From assembly GCA_025786725.1 (NCBI GenBank), contig JAHLTZ010000024.1, positions 310,001 to 374,000 of the forward strand: a stretch of 64,000 bases of DNA, read 5' to 3'. The position numbers and the translations under genes are program-made. A model generated the notes under the pieces. The model was not told the DNA's origin. It did not search any database and saw nothing but the letters and a program-made list of their open reading frames with translations. Positions 50,506-61,930 of the stretch are shown here, in pieces; within the stretch, counting starts at the first letter, position 1; each line of letters opens with the position of its first letter. Source of the DNA: Syncephalis fuscata. Its lineage: Eukaryota; Zoopagomycota; Zoopagomycetes; Zoopagales; Piptocephalidaceae.

Positions 50506-51189
50506 ATGTCTGCTACTGCTACTGCTACTCTTTGTGCACCACTACGCACTACCTATCGTATTACACAAACCCATTCACTGCTTGCTAGTCACGATGCCCG
50601 TGCCGGTACATTAAGCTTAGTGGCTGCACCATTGCCTAATCCCGCCGTTGCTCATAAACTAACCGTTAACCTTACAGACAGCTTAATCGGCAACACTAAT
50701 AAATCTACACTTGCTTTTGAGAGACGAGTAAGCAGATTGCCTATTTTTGCGCAAATCACCGATGAGGAGCACCGTCGACAGTCACAATTACTAGTCGCGC
50801 AAACGCTGATCGGGGAGTTTAATCTGCTGTTGGCCGACCTTAGTATTGTACATGCCCGCTATTCAGACCAATTGGCCACACTTGAGAAGCAGCGCATCTC
50901 CCCGTACCGTCTCCAAAATGCCGAAGGGCTTGTGGTGAACACAAAGGCTACCGCCTTTGCATTCGAAACACTTACACTGGCCGATCAATTGACACGGCGT
51001 TTTTTGCAGCGTCGACCCACACTAAGCCGGTGCATCGCCGCGGCTGGCCGTTTAGAACTTGGCCGCTGGGCCGAAGAAACTGATCTATTAATACACGAGA
51101 CACGCCACTTTCTTTACATGCGCCACTGGTCTATTTCCGAAGACGCGACACGAGTTATTATCAAGTCATCGACATCCACTATTTGTTAG
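50506..51189 (+). CDS. RLPIF-motif protein 2, paralogue of the 35726-36630 gene
   Basis: A single intact exon gives 227 residues. The motif RLPIFAQITDEEHRRQSQLL, VAQTLIGEFNLLLADLS and LATLEKQRISPYRL aligns with the first copy (RLPIFVRLTEREARRRERIS, ALIAELITQRRDI, LEELEHERVAP) over about 60 residues. Flanking parts are unrelated: an Ala/Thr-rich N-terminus and a C-terminal helical region (FETLTLADQLTRRFLQRRPT). No known family is recognised. Both copies sit beside large spacers. Confidence 0.72.
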   Translation: MSATATATLCAPLRTTYRITQTHSLLASHDARAGTLSLVAAPLPNPAVAHKLTVNLTDSLIGNTNKSTLAFERRVSRLPIFAQITDEEHRRQSQLLVAQTLIGEFNLLLADLSIVHARYSDQLATLEKQRISPYRLQNAEGLVVNTKATAFAFETLTLADQLTRRFLQRRPTLSRCIAAAGRLELGRWAEETDLLIHETRHFLYMRHWSISEDATRVIIKSSTSTIC

Positions 51190-51671
51190 TCTAAATTTCT
51201 ATACATATGTGCTAGTCAAAGTACATTAATTTTAGTACAATTGTGCAGCTTTTCTAACTAGTTTGCATTTATTATAAATATCATAATTATAGCCGTAATA
51301 AATAGATGCGTTATACAAAGAACAGCAATATTGGTTAGCAGTTACTATTAAATATTAATTACACACACACGCACGCATATATATATATGTCGGAGTAATA
51401 ATACTTTATTATAATACAAATGACGTGTGCTATCTATTACTTTCTATGGTGGCACATACCATTGCTCACTAGATGTTTATGTTTCATTTCTATGGCCAAT
51501 AATCAAACCAATATGTTCCATCTGCACACGCATTGATATTATTCCTTAATTGCCTTGACTGCCTTCATTTCCCTCTATTTCTATTTCTCTGCCTAATCTA
51601 TTGATAGGCACCTTCCTTTTTCTTATAGCATCCCTTCTATTTACCACTAAATAGTGGCCTATTTCTTTATC
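51190..51671. other. Spacer
   Basis: 480 bp of AT-rich sequence with an (AC)n/(AT)n tract near 51360-51388. It holds the promoter of the downstream endocytic gene. No gene is seen. Confidence 0.45.
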
Positions 51672-54600
51672 ATGTTTCAATCCAACTTTCCTAATGGCAA
51701 TCCTAACTATCTTCCGTCCACACAACAAGGGTCGCAACAACAGCAAGTGATGAATCAGCTGGTGATGCGTCCTGTTCCCGGTACCGGACCACCAGCGGGC
51801 AGCGGTCCAGCTTATGGACTACCAACTACTGGTAAAGATGAAGCAGTGTTAGTATTTGCCGTACTAACAATCAAGTTTATTTGGATCGGCTATAGAGCCG
51901 TTAAAGTTTCTTAGGCCTCTGGACCAGAAAAAGTTTGAACAGTTATTTGCCGGTGGCTCATTGGATGGCCTGCGTATTGCCGGTAGGTAGATTAGCTATA
52001 CAGTATGTATAGATTTAACCTATGGGCATTAAATAGGAGATGCAGTTCGAGATATTCTACAACGCTCTAAACTATCCAATAGCGCATTAGCGCGTATTTG
52101 GCAAGTAGAAAGCAGTAGTGTAGGTAATATACTAATAGGTATATAATAGGTCACTAGCAGATACACGCAAGCCGGCTCTTTAACCTTTCCAGAGTTTGCA
52201 GTGGCAATGTATTTGACCAATCTAGCAGTGCAAGGTAACGATGTACCAAATCAATTGCCAGCAGCAATTAGAGATGAAGTAAGTCGTATTATGAATGGAC
52301 CAGGTGGCTTGGTACGAGTTACCGATCCAGGAAAAGGAATGAATCCAAATGGCACACCATTAAGTGGTCCCGTACAAATGTCGAATATGCAGGTGGGACC
52401 TGTCAATTCATTTCAACAACAGTCAGGACCGTCTATTACTACGGGACCCAGTAGTAATTACTCGTCATATGCGCCATCATCTGCTAGTAACAGTAGCTAT
52501 TCTACACAAATACAGCCATATCAAGCATTGCCTCCACCATCCTCGTCAGGATCAGTATCATCAGGTTTCATGCCATCTATGAGCAATAATACGGCAAATG
52601 TGCCATGGGCAGTTACACCTGAGGAGAAAGCGGCTTATGACCAAGTATTTACGGCTTGGGATACGCGCGGTATTGGATTTATTTCAGGAGAGACAGCACG
52701 GGCCATTTTCGGTCAATCTGGTCTAAGTGCATCGGCTCTTGCGCAAGTCTGGCAGTTATCTGATATCCATAATCATGGCAAATTAAATGCCAATGAATTT
52801 GCTGTAGCCATGCATTTAATTCATCGTGCACTGGCTGGCCAACCAGTACCATATCGGCTTAGTCCAGATCTTATTCCGCCTTCAACGCGTGATTTAACTG
52901 ATTCAGTCAGCTCACTTAAGAATTCATTAGTTCAAGACATTGTACAGCAACGGCATATGAGTGCTGCTTATGGTGGCAAGTTCTCTCAAGGTAATAGCTT
53001 AGATGGATCGGTTAGTTCCAATCGTTCGCGTTATGGTAAGGAACGTGACGTTGAAGACTGGGACAATGTATATCGACCACCTCGTATGGGCGATGTTCGT
53101 AAATTGAACGACGATGATTTGTTTGGTGAAATCGAATCACCTGGCTACCGCTCAGCTAATAGAAGAAAGCCAGCACAGCGTCGTAAAGATGACGATCCAT
53201 GGGCTAATCTACGTTCTACTGCTGAACGATATGGCACTTCATCTTTATCAGATTCAGGTAGTTCTACTTCGATAGCTGATAGAAGTGGATCTGGCAGAGC
53301 ATCACAGGAAACAATTGCCGAGTTAAGAAAGCAATTAGGTGAACAGCGTATTTTACTTGAAGCACTTTCCTACTCTGCCGGTGATGCAGATTCACAATAT
53401 GTAACAGATGATGAACGTAAAGCACGGGATGATATGCGTGAAGTGGCTGTGAAAGTACGTGAACTTGAAAAAAGAATAGCCATTGCTGAAGGTGCACCTC
53501 AACTGGAAGATAAAGAGCCAGATAGAACGGCAGTAAATGTTTCGGTTGAAACGATGGATTTAAGTAAATTTACACCTGCAGCCATGGTCAGTAACAATGA
53601 TATTGAGTCATCGTCAGCACTTTTACGTATTTATCACTATCATCATCATCATCACAAGTTGATGCGGCAATTGCCGCATCGCGTGCTTCTTTAACGCCTA
53701 AGCCTTCACCGCCTAAGCCTTCACCGCCTGTTTCAGCGTCGTCTATTCCAACTACACCATCAACACCGGCAAAATCAGATCCAGATGCTATTAAAAATAA
53801 AGCAGCAGAACTATTGGCACAGCGTATGGCTGCACTAACCGGCAAGTCCATTCCAGTTCAATCAACTAAGCCGGCTGAGCCAGAAAAGCCGGTTGAAACG
53901 ACACCGGAACCACCAAAAGAAACAGCGCCAACTATGTCAAATCTACTTGCTTCAGCTACCACAAAAGAAGAGCGACAAAAGATTATTCAAGAACAAGCAG
54001 AACGACGTATGAAAGAACGAGAGAAGTTTCTACGCGATACTATGGGCGATCGTTTTCCTGTATCGCCAACGGCATCACAAGGTTCTACAGCGTCAAATGC
54101 CACCAATGCCATGTCTAAACCGGCTGATACTACCTCAGAATCAGCAGTAAAGCCAGCTGAAACAATTCCACCAGCACCTTCTACTAGTGCAGGTAGCAAT
54201 AATCCATTCCGCGCTATGGCAGCAGCTACAGCAGCTACACCAGAAGATGAAGAAGCGGCAGCACGTAAACGGGAAGAAGAACAAGCTGAAGCAGAACGCC
54301 AACGAGCAGCTGCACGTGAAACAATGCTAAGTAATGCTAAAGCAGCTAGAGAGCGGGCACAACAAGCGGAAAAAGACGCACTAAAAGAAGTCACAAATCA
54401 GCCACGGTCACCATTTAGCTCATCAACTATCAATACATTGAAATCGACAGCAGCACCAGCACCAGAAGTGATTAAAGGCGCTGAGGCTGGTTATTCAACG
54501 ATTGATAGCGATCGTGATGCCGTGGCAGAAGCAGCTCGTAATGCACGAGCCCAAATATCCAATACGTTTAATCCAGCAGGTTCAGGAAGTACTCGTTCAT

Positions 54601-55244
54601 CCACCGGTGATTGGGATGTAGTGGATAAGAGCGATATCTCAGCTTCTACATCTTCAGTAGATGTCAAAAAGGCAGATCTCGATGCAGCTGTTGCCTCTGC
54701 TTCGTCAGCACTATTTGGACAAAGCCAAGCTACTCCAGCACCAAGCTATAATCACGGTAATAACGTCGTATGGGCAGGTACGTAAATCGAATGATTAATT
54801 AGCAATAATTATTTACATCTATCTATTAGGCTCGTTTGAAGCACAGGCCATGTATGAATATGTTGGGCAAAATCCCGATGACCTTTCAATGACTGCTGGT
54901 GACATTATATTGGTGCAGCCATGTGCCGATTCAGAAAGTGACTGGTGGTTTGCCCGCAAGTTAAAAGGTGCCGATGCAGGACGTGAAGGATGGTTTCCTA
55001 TTAGCTATGTGCAGCGCCTAGATCAAGGTACAGCTACTACTGCACCAGCAGCACCGCCAACTGCTCCCACGTCCACTTCTATTGGGCAGGTGTTATATGA
55101 ATTCACAGCTCATGATGCGGGTGAATTAAGTGTGCAGCTGGACAACTGGTCGATGTACTTGATCGACAAGATCCAGACTGGTGGCGTGTTCGCTATAACG
55201 GTGGAGAAGGTCTAGTGCCAGCTGCTTATGTCCAACTTCAGTAA
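51672..55244 (+). CDS. EH-domain/SH3-domain endocytic scaffold (Pan1/intersectin-like)
   Basis: Exons: 51672-51847, 51915-51982, about 52041 to about 52116-52126 (3' boundary uncertain), 52161-54777 and 54839-55244, roughly 1120 residues. Domains in order: EH1 (PLDQKKFEQLFAGGSLDGLR to SLTFPEFAVAMYLTNLAV); a Ser/Gln-rich linker; EH2 (TPEEKAAYDQVFTAWDTRGI to VWQLSDIHNHGKLNANEFAV, a calcium-loop-like motif); coiled-coil; Ala/Glu-rich helical region; and two SH3 domains (YEYVGQNPDDLSMTAGDIIL to GWFPISYVQRL, and VLYEFTAHDAGELSV to a GLVPAAYVQLQ end). Single-base losses are inferred at 52174-52175 (gg), 53621-53624 (tttt) and 55134 (g). The layout fits an actin/clathrin endocytosis adaptor. Tandem C-terminal SH3 domains are intersectin-like rather than yeast-Pan1-like. 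Confidence 0.85.
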
Positions 55245-56232
55245 TACTACTACTAATAGTTGCTTATTTTCGTTTTTATTTAGTTAAATAACATGTTTTA
55301 TCATATTAATGTGTGTTATGATTTAATGTAAAAGTAAATGTTGAATACTTATTAGTATTATTGAATTAAATATTGCAATGTAATTTAGATAGAGAAATGA
55401 ATAGAGTATATATAATGTATCTATAAGCTAGTATAGATATTCATAAGTAGTATTTAATCGAGTATGTAATTTATACTGAGTCATATCAGAGCGTAATGGT
55501 TACAATAATAATAGTCTGCTCAATATTTAATTACTTTAATTCAATATAGCTAATTACAGTATATCTGTGTATAGTGTATTACATACAATAAGTGTCAGTT
55601 GATGATTTATCATTGTATACGATCTGTGCGTAACAGATGACCAATAGCTAATGCACTGCTCACTACCATTGTACACACAAGACTAGCTGCATTTGACTGA
55701 AGCAGCCCGATAATCGTAGTCTAGTAATTGTACATTGCAGCAATTGTCACGTGGTTGATTTACATTGTTGTATGGCTGCACAGTTGATAACATCAGCAAT
55801 TAGTGTAATAGTTTATTATCAACAATGTATACAATTACCAGTTGGTACAATCAATTGATTTTTAATATTAATATTAAAATATGGTATTTATTTTTATAGT
55901 AATAGTCGCAGTGTTAAATAGAATGTATTTATGAATGAATTGCAATGAGGTTATGCACAGTAGTAGATATCTCTAAACTATGCATCCATTTACATCACAC
56001 ACTTTATAGGACGTGTCAAAAGCATGGTTTTTGTAAGAATTTACATCACATGTGCGCTGTACTATTGACATTACTACATCGACTGCACGAATACTGAGTA
56101 GACTGCAGTGAAAGCTATGCTGTATATGGCCATGCATTAATATACCGACACACGCATGGTTCAAACTATCATGCAAGTATGCTTCTACTAACTTGTATTG
56201 TACATGTACAGCACGCTGTGTTGCTATCTCGT
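55245..56232. other. Spacer
   Basis: AT-rich, no gene supported. The minus-strand frame at 55973-56176 is not called. Confidence 0.45.
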
Positions 56233-56275
56233 CATAGCCATAGACTTAAATAGCACGCAAGATACACACAGCTAG
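56233..56275 (+). promoter_or_regulatory. Shared promoter block of the secreted-peptide family, copy 3
   Basis: The block reads catagccatagacttaaata followed by gcacgcaagatacacacagc. It matches the blocks at 4775 and 63128 and carries ttaaata at 56246-56252, 88 nt before the ATG. The leader end taacaaatcattatcaacat also matches copy 1. Confidence 0.65.
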
Positions 56276-56333
56276 CATTAGTACCATTACATTTATCCAT
56301 CCTAGTTGCTTATTGTAACAAATCATTATCAAC

Positions 56334-56791
56334 ATGAAGCTTTCTATTGCCGTAGTCTGTACTCTCGTTGTGACTTTTATAGCTGGTCCAGCCATGGTAG
56401 ACGCTAAACCAAGACGAATTCGCCGTGCTGTCGAGCCATCGGCTAGAAACAAATCTCCACCAGGTTTTAGTTTTCCGGCTACTGGATTGCCTAACGCAGG
56501 TTCCCCACCTCAGAATTCCCCCACTCCACGTTCTGAATTGCCTGATACTGCTTCTGTGCCTTCGTTTAGTCCTCCAACTCCTTCGGCTCCAACTTTTACG
56601 CTTCCAAAGGCCGTAAGCTTCCAAAGGGCTTTAGATTTCCAAAGGGCTTTAAATTTCCAAAGACTGTTAAGTTTCCACATGGCAAAAAGCCTAAAACGGC
56701 AAAGTACCAAAAGATACCAATTCCACCAGATTTTAGTTTTCCAAAAAACAATGAATCTTTGGGAAATCCTGAGTCCATAACCAAAAATTAA
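56334..56791 (+). CDS. Secreted Pro/Phe-repeat protein of the MKLSIAVVC family (copy 3)
   Basis: The signal peptide MKLSIAVVCTLVVTFIAG is shared with the two micro-exon genes, followed by MVDAKPRRIRR with a Kex2-like site at residues 30-31. There are no micro-exons. The body is Pro/Ser-rich (NKSPPGFSFPATGLPNAGSP). The frame as written ends at 56780 after 148 residues. At 56610-56611 the repeat unit lacks one g compared with its neighbours. With one extra base the frame continues as a regular Phe-Pro-Lys repeat (LPKGFRFPKGFKFPKTVKF) and stops at 56789-56791. I think the second reading is the native one. Function is unknown; a secreted cationic repeat protein is inferred. Confidence 0.72.
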
Positions 56792-57504
56792 GTAGCAATG
56801 GCGTGACTAGCTATAGAATAATTATGTATATATTCTGTAAAGAGCAAGATTATTTGACAACAGCCATTAATCCGTTTACATATCAAGTTTCAAGCAGTAA
56901 TTTAATTTATTTAATGATCAATTAATAACGCTATTATATAAACAACCAACAAGCCAACAGTCATTCATATTTATTCAAACTTATATTAATAAATACAAAG
57001 TGTTGCGCTTTTAATTAAAAAAATGTAACTTAAATGACAAAGTAATGTTTTATCTTATAGCGTTGGTTTTTAATGCTTATTAACGCTGCCTTAACGTTTA
57101 TTTAGCCAATATGACTTTAACATCTTTTTACACATATTCATAAATTTACTTCACCATATGTTATAGCTTTTATAACCAGTATATGACGAAGTCCAAAAAG
57201 ATACATTGTGATATTTATTAATTTTTATTAATGTTATGATGTGCTGTGGCTGTTTTAGCGTAATAATTTGTCTCTGCCATTCCTCTGCCAATTAAAGCAG
57301 TTGAGCATTTATAGCAGGTTAAATTCACGTGGTTCTTATCTTGATATCAGCCTTTTACTACTTTAGTTTGATAAACTATGAGTCATATAAATGTAATAAA
57401 ATCTTTAAAATGATTATCATTTAGACGATCGTGAGTATTTTATGCACTACGTAGTTTTATTTTTCTTTCGTTTTTTACCACTGCTACAAGGAATCTCGAC
57501 AAAC
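56792..57504. other. Spacer with a diverged repeat
   Basis: The part at about 57001-57130 resembles 63690-63850 (shared ctatagcgtt-like and atgcttattaacgct words). No gene is seen. Confidence 0.45.
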
Positions 57505-58585
57505 ATGGCACCCATTATTACGCATTGCATTTTCGATATGGATGGCTTGCTTATCGTAAGTATTAAAGCTATTTAGCAATGGCCTTTACTTACCTGCAAT
57601 TTATGGATAAAGGACTCTGAACGTGTTTACTCAGAGGTGACAAGTAAGAAATAGACGCCGCTACACATTATTATATCTATACTAACTAGAACTATAACAA
57701 CCAGACACGATATTGGAAGATATGGCCATGAGTTCACCTATGAACTAAAAGCACCTATGATGGGTCAAACAGCACACGGCGTAAGTGAAAAGATTAGCCA
57801 ATAAACCTGGCCACTCATTCAATCGATAGGCGGCCGAATACTTGATCAAAGCTACAGGTATTCCATTGACCATAGAAGTCTATCTTGAAGAGCGCAATCA
57901 AATGCAGGTAGGCAATAGTTGTATAAATAGCAATACAATTGTTTACATCTATTGTAGATGAAGCTTTTTGAATCCTGTCGTCCATTGCCTGGTGTCGAGG
58001 TATACTAACATTGCATTGGCACTTAATTGCACATTAACAAACATTTATTATAGCGCCTTATTAGACACTTGAAAAAGCATGGCATCCCCATTGCGGTAAT
58101 TATTTTATTAACACTTTTTATGCTTGCCTTACACTAATGCCAATGATACGCATTATGGTTAGGTGGCTAGCGGGTCTTACAAAGCCGCTTATGATATCAA
58201 GACCAAAAATAATCAAGATCTATTTTCACTTTTTGACTATATTATCCTAGGCGACGATCCAGCTATTAAAAACGGAAAGCCTGCTCCGGATATTTTCAAC
58301 GAGGCCAGACGGCAACTTGGATTGCCCGATGCTTCCGGCTGTCTCGTTTTTGAAGATGCTATTAATGGAGTTCACGCAGCGTTTAATGCTGGAATGCCGG
58401 TATGTTTAACATAGCAACTTATTATTGTTAATAATGACTAATATACTGATTATACTGTTATTTAGGTTGTATGGGTACCTGATCCTAGAGCGAACCGAAA
58501 TATTGAACCATCACCAACAGAAATACTTGATACCTTGGAACATTTCAATCCAACCACTTATGGTTTGCCTCCATTTGACGACTAA
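57505..58585 (+). CDS. HAD-family hydrolase, pseudouridine-5'-phosphatase-like
   Basis: Eight exons (57505-57555, 57613-57643, 57705-57780, 57830-57907, 57958-57999, 58054-58095, 58163-58399, 58466-58585) give 225 residues with one base added at the aa at 57717-57718. HAD motifs are clear: HCIFDMDGLLIDSE with nucleophile D11 and D13, the cap (YELKAPMMGQTAHG), motif II IAVASGSYK, motif III Lys in DPAIKNGKPAPDIF, and motif IV CLVFEDAINGVHAAF. Overall order and length match HDHD1/pseudouridine-5'-phosphatase and related sugar-phosphate phosphatases. Six of eight exons are short (31-78 nt). The fine substrate cannot be decided from sequence. Confidence 0.9.
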
Positions 58586-58651
58586 TTAAAATACTATAGT
58601 AGTTAAAATAAATGTATTACTATGGCTGAATAATAGTAATAGTTTATTTAC

Positions 58652-59446
58652 ATAAACACAGTAATGTTTGCTTGATAAATTAGAAAATGACGCGTTTTAC
58701 GCATAGACTAGTAAGATATATTGCAAACAAATCCTCTGTACCTATCTATAATAAACATTGATGTCAGTAACAGTACTGGGCCAGAAAAGCAGTGCAAAAA
58801 CAGGGAATAATACATATTGTAAAATAATAATGCTAAAAAGCAATACTGATGAATTAGAATGCTTGGTTAGTGGAAAAGAGCAAAGAGGAAGGCATTTGAT
58901 GACAAGGTAACAACGCATATAGTCGCTACAGTCATGGTATTGGCAACTGCACATACAGTAGCTGTATACAACAAATGTAGTGGCTATATACTGCCAAAGT
59001 CGCTGTATGCTTCAGTTTGCCATAGATTGTCACTACAATAGCATATTGCACTGTCACTGCTGAGATGGCAAAACTGTTGCCAGATAGATTGTAATTGTGA
59101 TCCATAACAAATAAAGCATATACGAGGCTTCAACAGTACATATTCAACATAGCACAGAACAAACCATAAATGTGCTTACTACGTTAATAAAGGTGCCAAA
59201 AAGCAATGATCAAAGTGAAAAAGGTGAATTACAAAAAGGTCAGATTACAAAAGAGCAATGCAAACACATAGTGTAGAAGGTGTTTGTACTTGACTAGTAG
59301 CCAGTCAACTACTGACACTATTTATATAACATATGTGGAGTGTACAAATACATGTAGTGGATATATGTTATCAAGTGTAAAGAAAGAGAAAAGAATGTGA
59401 TGACGTAGATTGTGAGATGTGAGCCTGTCATCAATATTTATAAACA
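58652..59446 (-). repeat. 0.8 kb inverted repeat, arm 2
   Basis: Reverse complement of 44119-44908; see that entry. It begins about 70 bp after the HAD gene stop. Confidence 0.85.
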
Positions 59447-59747
59447 GCCGAGTTAAAAATAATAATGACAAAGTAATGAGTGTATTAAAATATAAAAGCT
59501 ATTTACTTTGAGTCCCTGCTTTAAACTAGGAACAAAAAAATCCATAACTCAAATAAACCGTCGAGCAGTTTTTAATACTGAAAGTGGTTTGTTGAAGCGA
59601 CGCTATGTCAATTCCGTTTGAATTAGCTAAAGTTGAACCAGTCCGCACTATTTTCAATATTTTATATTGGTTTTAATAGATGTTAGTCCATATTATTGTT
59701 GCTGTAAATATTTAAAGTATTATAATTAATATTTAATATAACTCACC

Positions 59748-61930
59748 ATCCAGTTCCATGTTTAGTAGAACAATAAATGGTAGTTAATCAAGTATGTCAA
59801 TTTTGTCTTTTGATACTAGATCATATGAATCTATTTATTTAACTAGGAGCTATTGTACTTTGACTTTAATGTTTTTATTGACTCATTTCAACGTCTTTTC
59901 TTATTGTTATCTTGTCGTTTTATTCAGTAATATACTATACAATAATGTTAAATATAACAATATAAATAACACGCGCATTTAACATCAATAAATAACATTA
60001 TTCAATCCCTAGTCTTTATTTCTATTATTTCCATCAACACCTGTTCAAGTACTCAACGGCATGCCATATATTCTGTTACAGTTCCCACAAGCTCTTCCTG
60101 GTGAAGACACCAACCTATCATTATTGCATATGGTAAAAGCCATTTGCTTCATTGATGGTTGGCAAATAAACTGCGCCTACCAAGTTGATATCAAGAATGC
60201 TCAAGACAATAGTAAACATCAGAAACGCTAGTCTTCTACCTTCTTGTCACCATAGATGAGTATTTTACATCGCAAATATGCTCAAAACACAACAGTAAAA
60301 GGTTGAAAAATAGAAGAGGCCATTTAGATACAATAATCCATGCTGTACATAAATATAACAATAACAAATGTGGAATGACATGGAATCGCAATCATATGGC
60401 TTCAATTAATATTTGGTCAATCTTTCTACACATGCCCAACAACAACAATGATCGATCTCAAATGTTTCAAAGAAATCAAATAGTATGTTACATTGTTTAT
60501 TTAAATCAATTTAGTTAATGGTAGCAATATTAACAGCAATGCTAATCGTGTTTTATTTGCCAAAAGACTTTTAACAATATATTGGCGGCAAATACAGCTT
60601 AAAAATACAATACAAGAGCATGTTCTGTAAGAATTAGTATTAATAATGTTAAACAAACGTTTTTATTGAATAAATACCAACTATTAACAAAACAACTATC
60701 AAATAAAAATGTAATGTAAACAAAAATGATTTAATTAAAAAATAATATTAGACTGGTTTATTTAGAGCATTTTAGATATCAGATTTAGCAATTAACAATT
60801 TTGAATTACATAAAAGTATTATCGCTTTGATCAACTCAAATTAATTAGTTGGTGTATCAAGCAAGAGTGAAGAAATGCAAAATAAACCCGTTAACATGGC
60901 ATTTGTTATTGATGAACTAGAACAATCTACCCGTAACATTTATTCTTAAATGTTGCAGTAGTCGCACCAATATTCTAATCTAGAAAAGTTGTAAAATATG
61001 GCAAAAAAGCTTAAAAGGGTGCTGTGGCGGATTATTTAAACCGCTTGATTTGTATTAAATCTTATGGTATTATATTAACTAAATAAAAATAACTTTTTTA
61101 CAATAGTAAGCGCGCTATTGCTTTTATAATGTGGTTTGTCAGTTAACTAGCTATAATGGCCACGCATTAAATTAAACATTTGTTTTATTGAAGATGGAAC
61201 TGGGTGGTGTGTGTCATTGGCTATTAAACTATTTATTCATTATTATTATTATTATATAATACATATCTATCCTGTATACATATACTATATGCTCATGTAT
61301 ATCATTAATATTGTAGCTTGTAGAAACTGTACTAATAAAAGCTAAAAAAATATGGTTAACTGTATTCTTTTAGTAGATTTTGATTTATTTCGTTCATTAC
61401 TCTCGGCCAATTACATACAGTATAGTTTCGCTATCACTATTCACGTATTTGTTTTGTCTATTTATTTTGTTTTATAATATTCTATGCTTTATTGCCATGT
61501 TTTATTAAAAAACTATTTATGCTAATTTCAGCATACTGTTATTTGGCTATATGATAATGATAGCTTTTCTACTATTCATACCAATCTATGTCTATCAGCT
61601 TAACGATATATTATATACATTTTGTTAATTTACTTATTTATTAATGACTGGCAATCATTAGATGCAAATAGAACATGATTATAGATATAGTTAAGATGAA
61701 ACCATATGTTTATTACTATAAGCTTGCACAGTTGAATAGAAACAACTAATGCAAGTCTGTTGATAAAATAATGATTCCATTGATTAGAGACTGGATAAAC
61801 CGGAGCATTGGCCAAATTTGATATATAGATAGACAGGACGGCGTAGTTGTCAAATGGTCTTGATTTTTACCGAATATATACCTAAAGTGTATTGGACTAG
61901 TGGTTGATTGCACTACCGATGCTGATATCC
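59748..61930 (-). repeat. Inverted duplication arm 2 (non-coding part)
   Basis: Read on the minus strand, this follows the last exon of micro-exon gene 2 and matches 7524-9710 throughout, including the third copy of the dispersed repeat (about 59880-60520). It has no supported gene. The stretch 59447-59747 between this arm and the 0.8 kb repeat is plain spacer. Confidence 0.8.
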
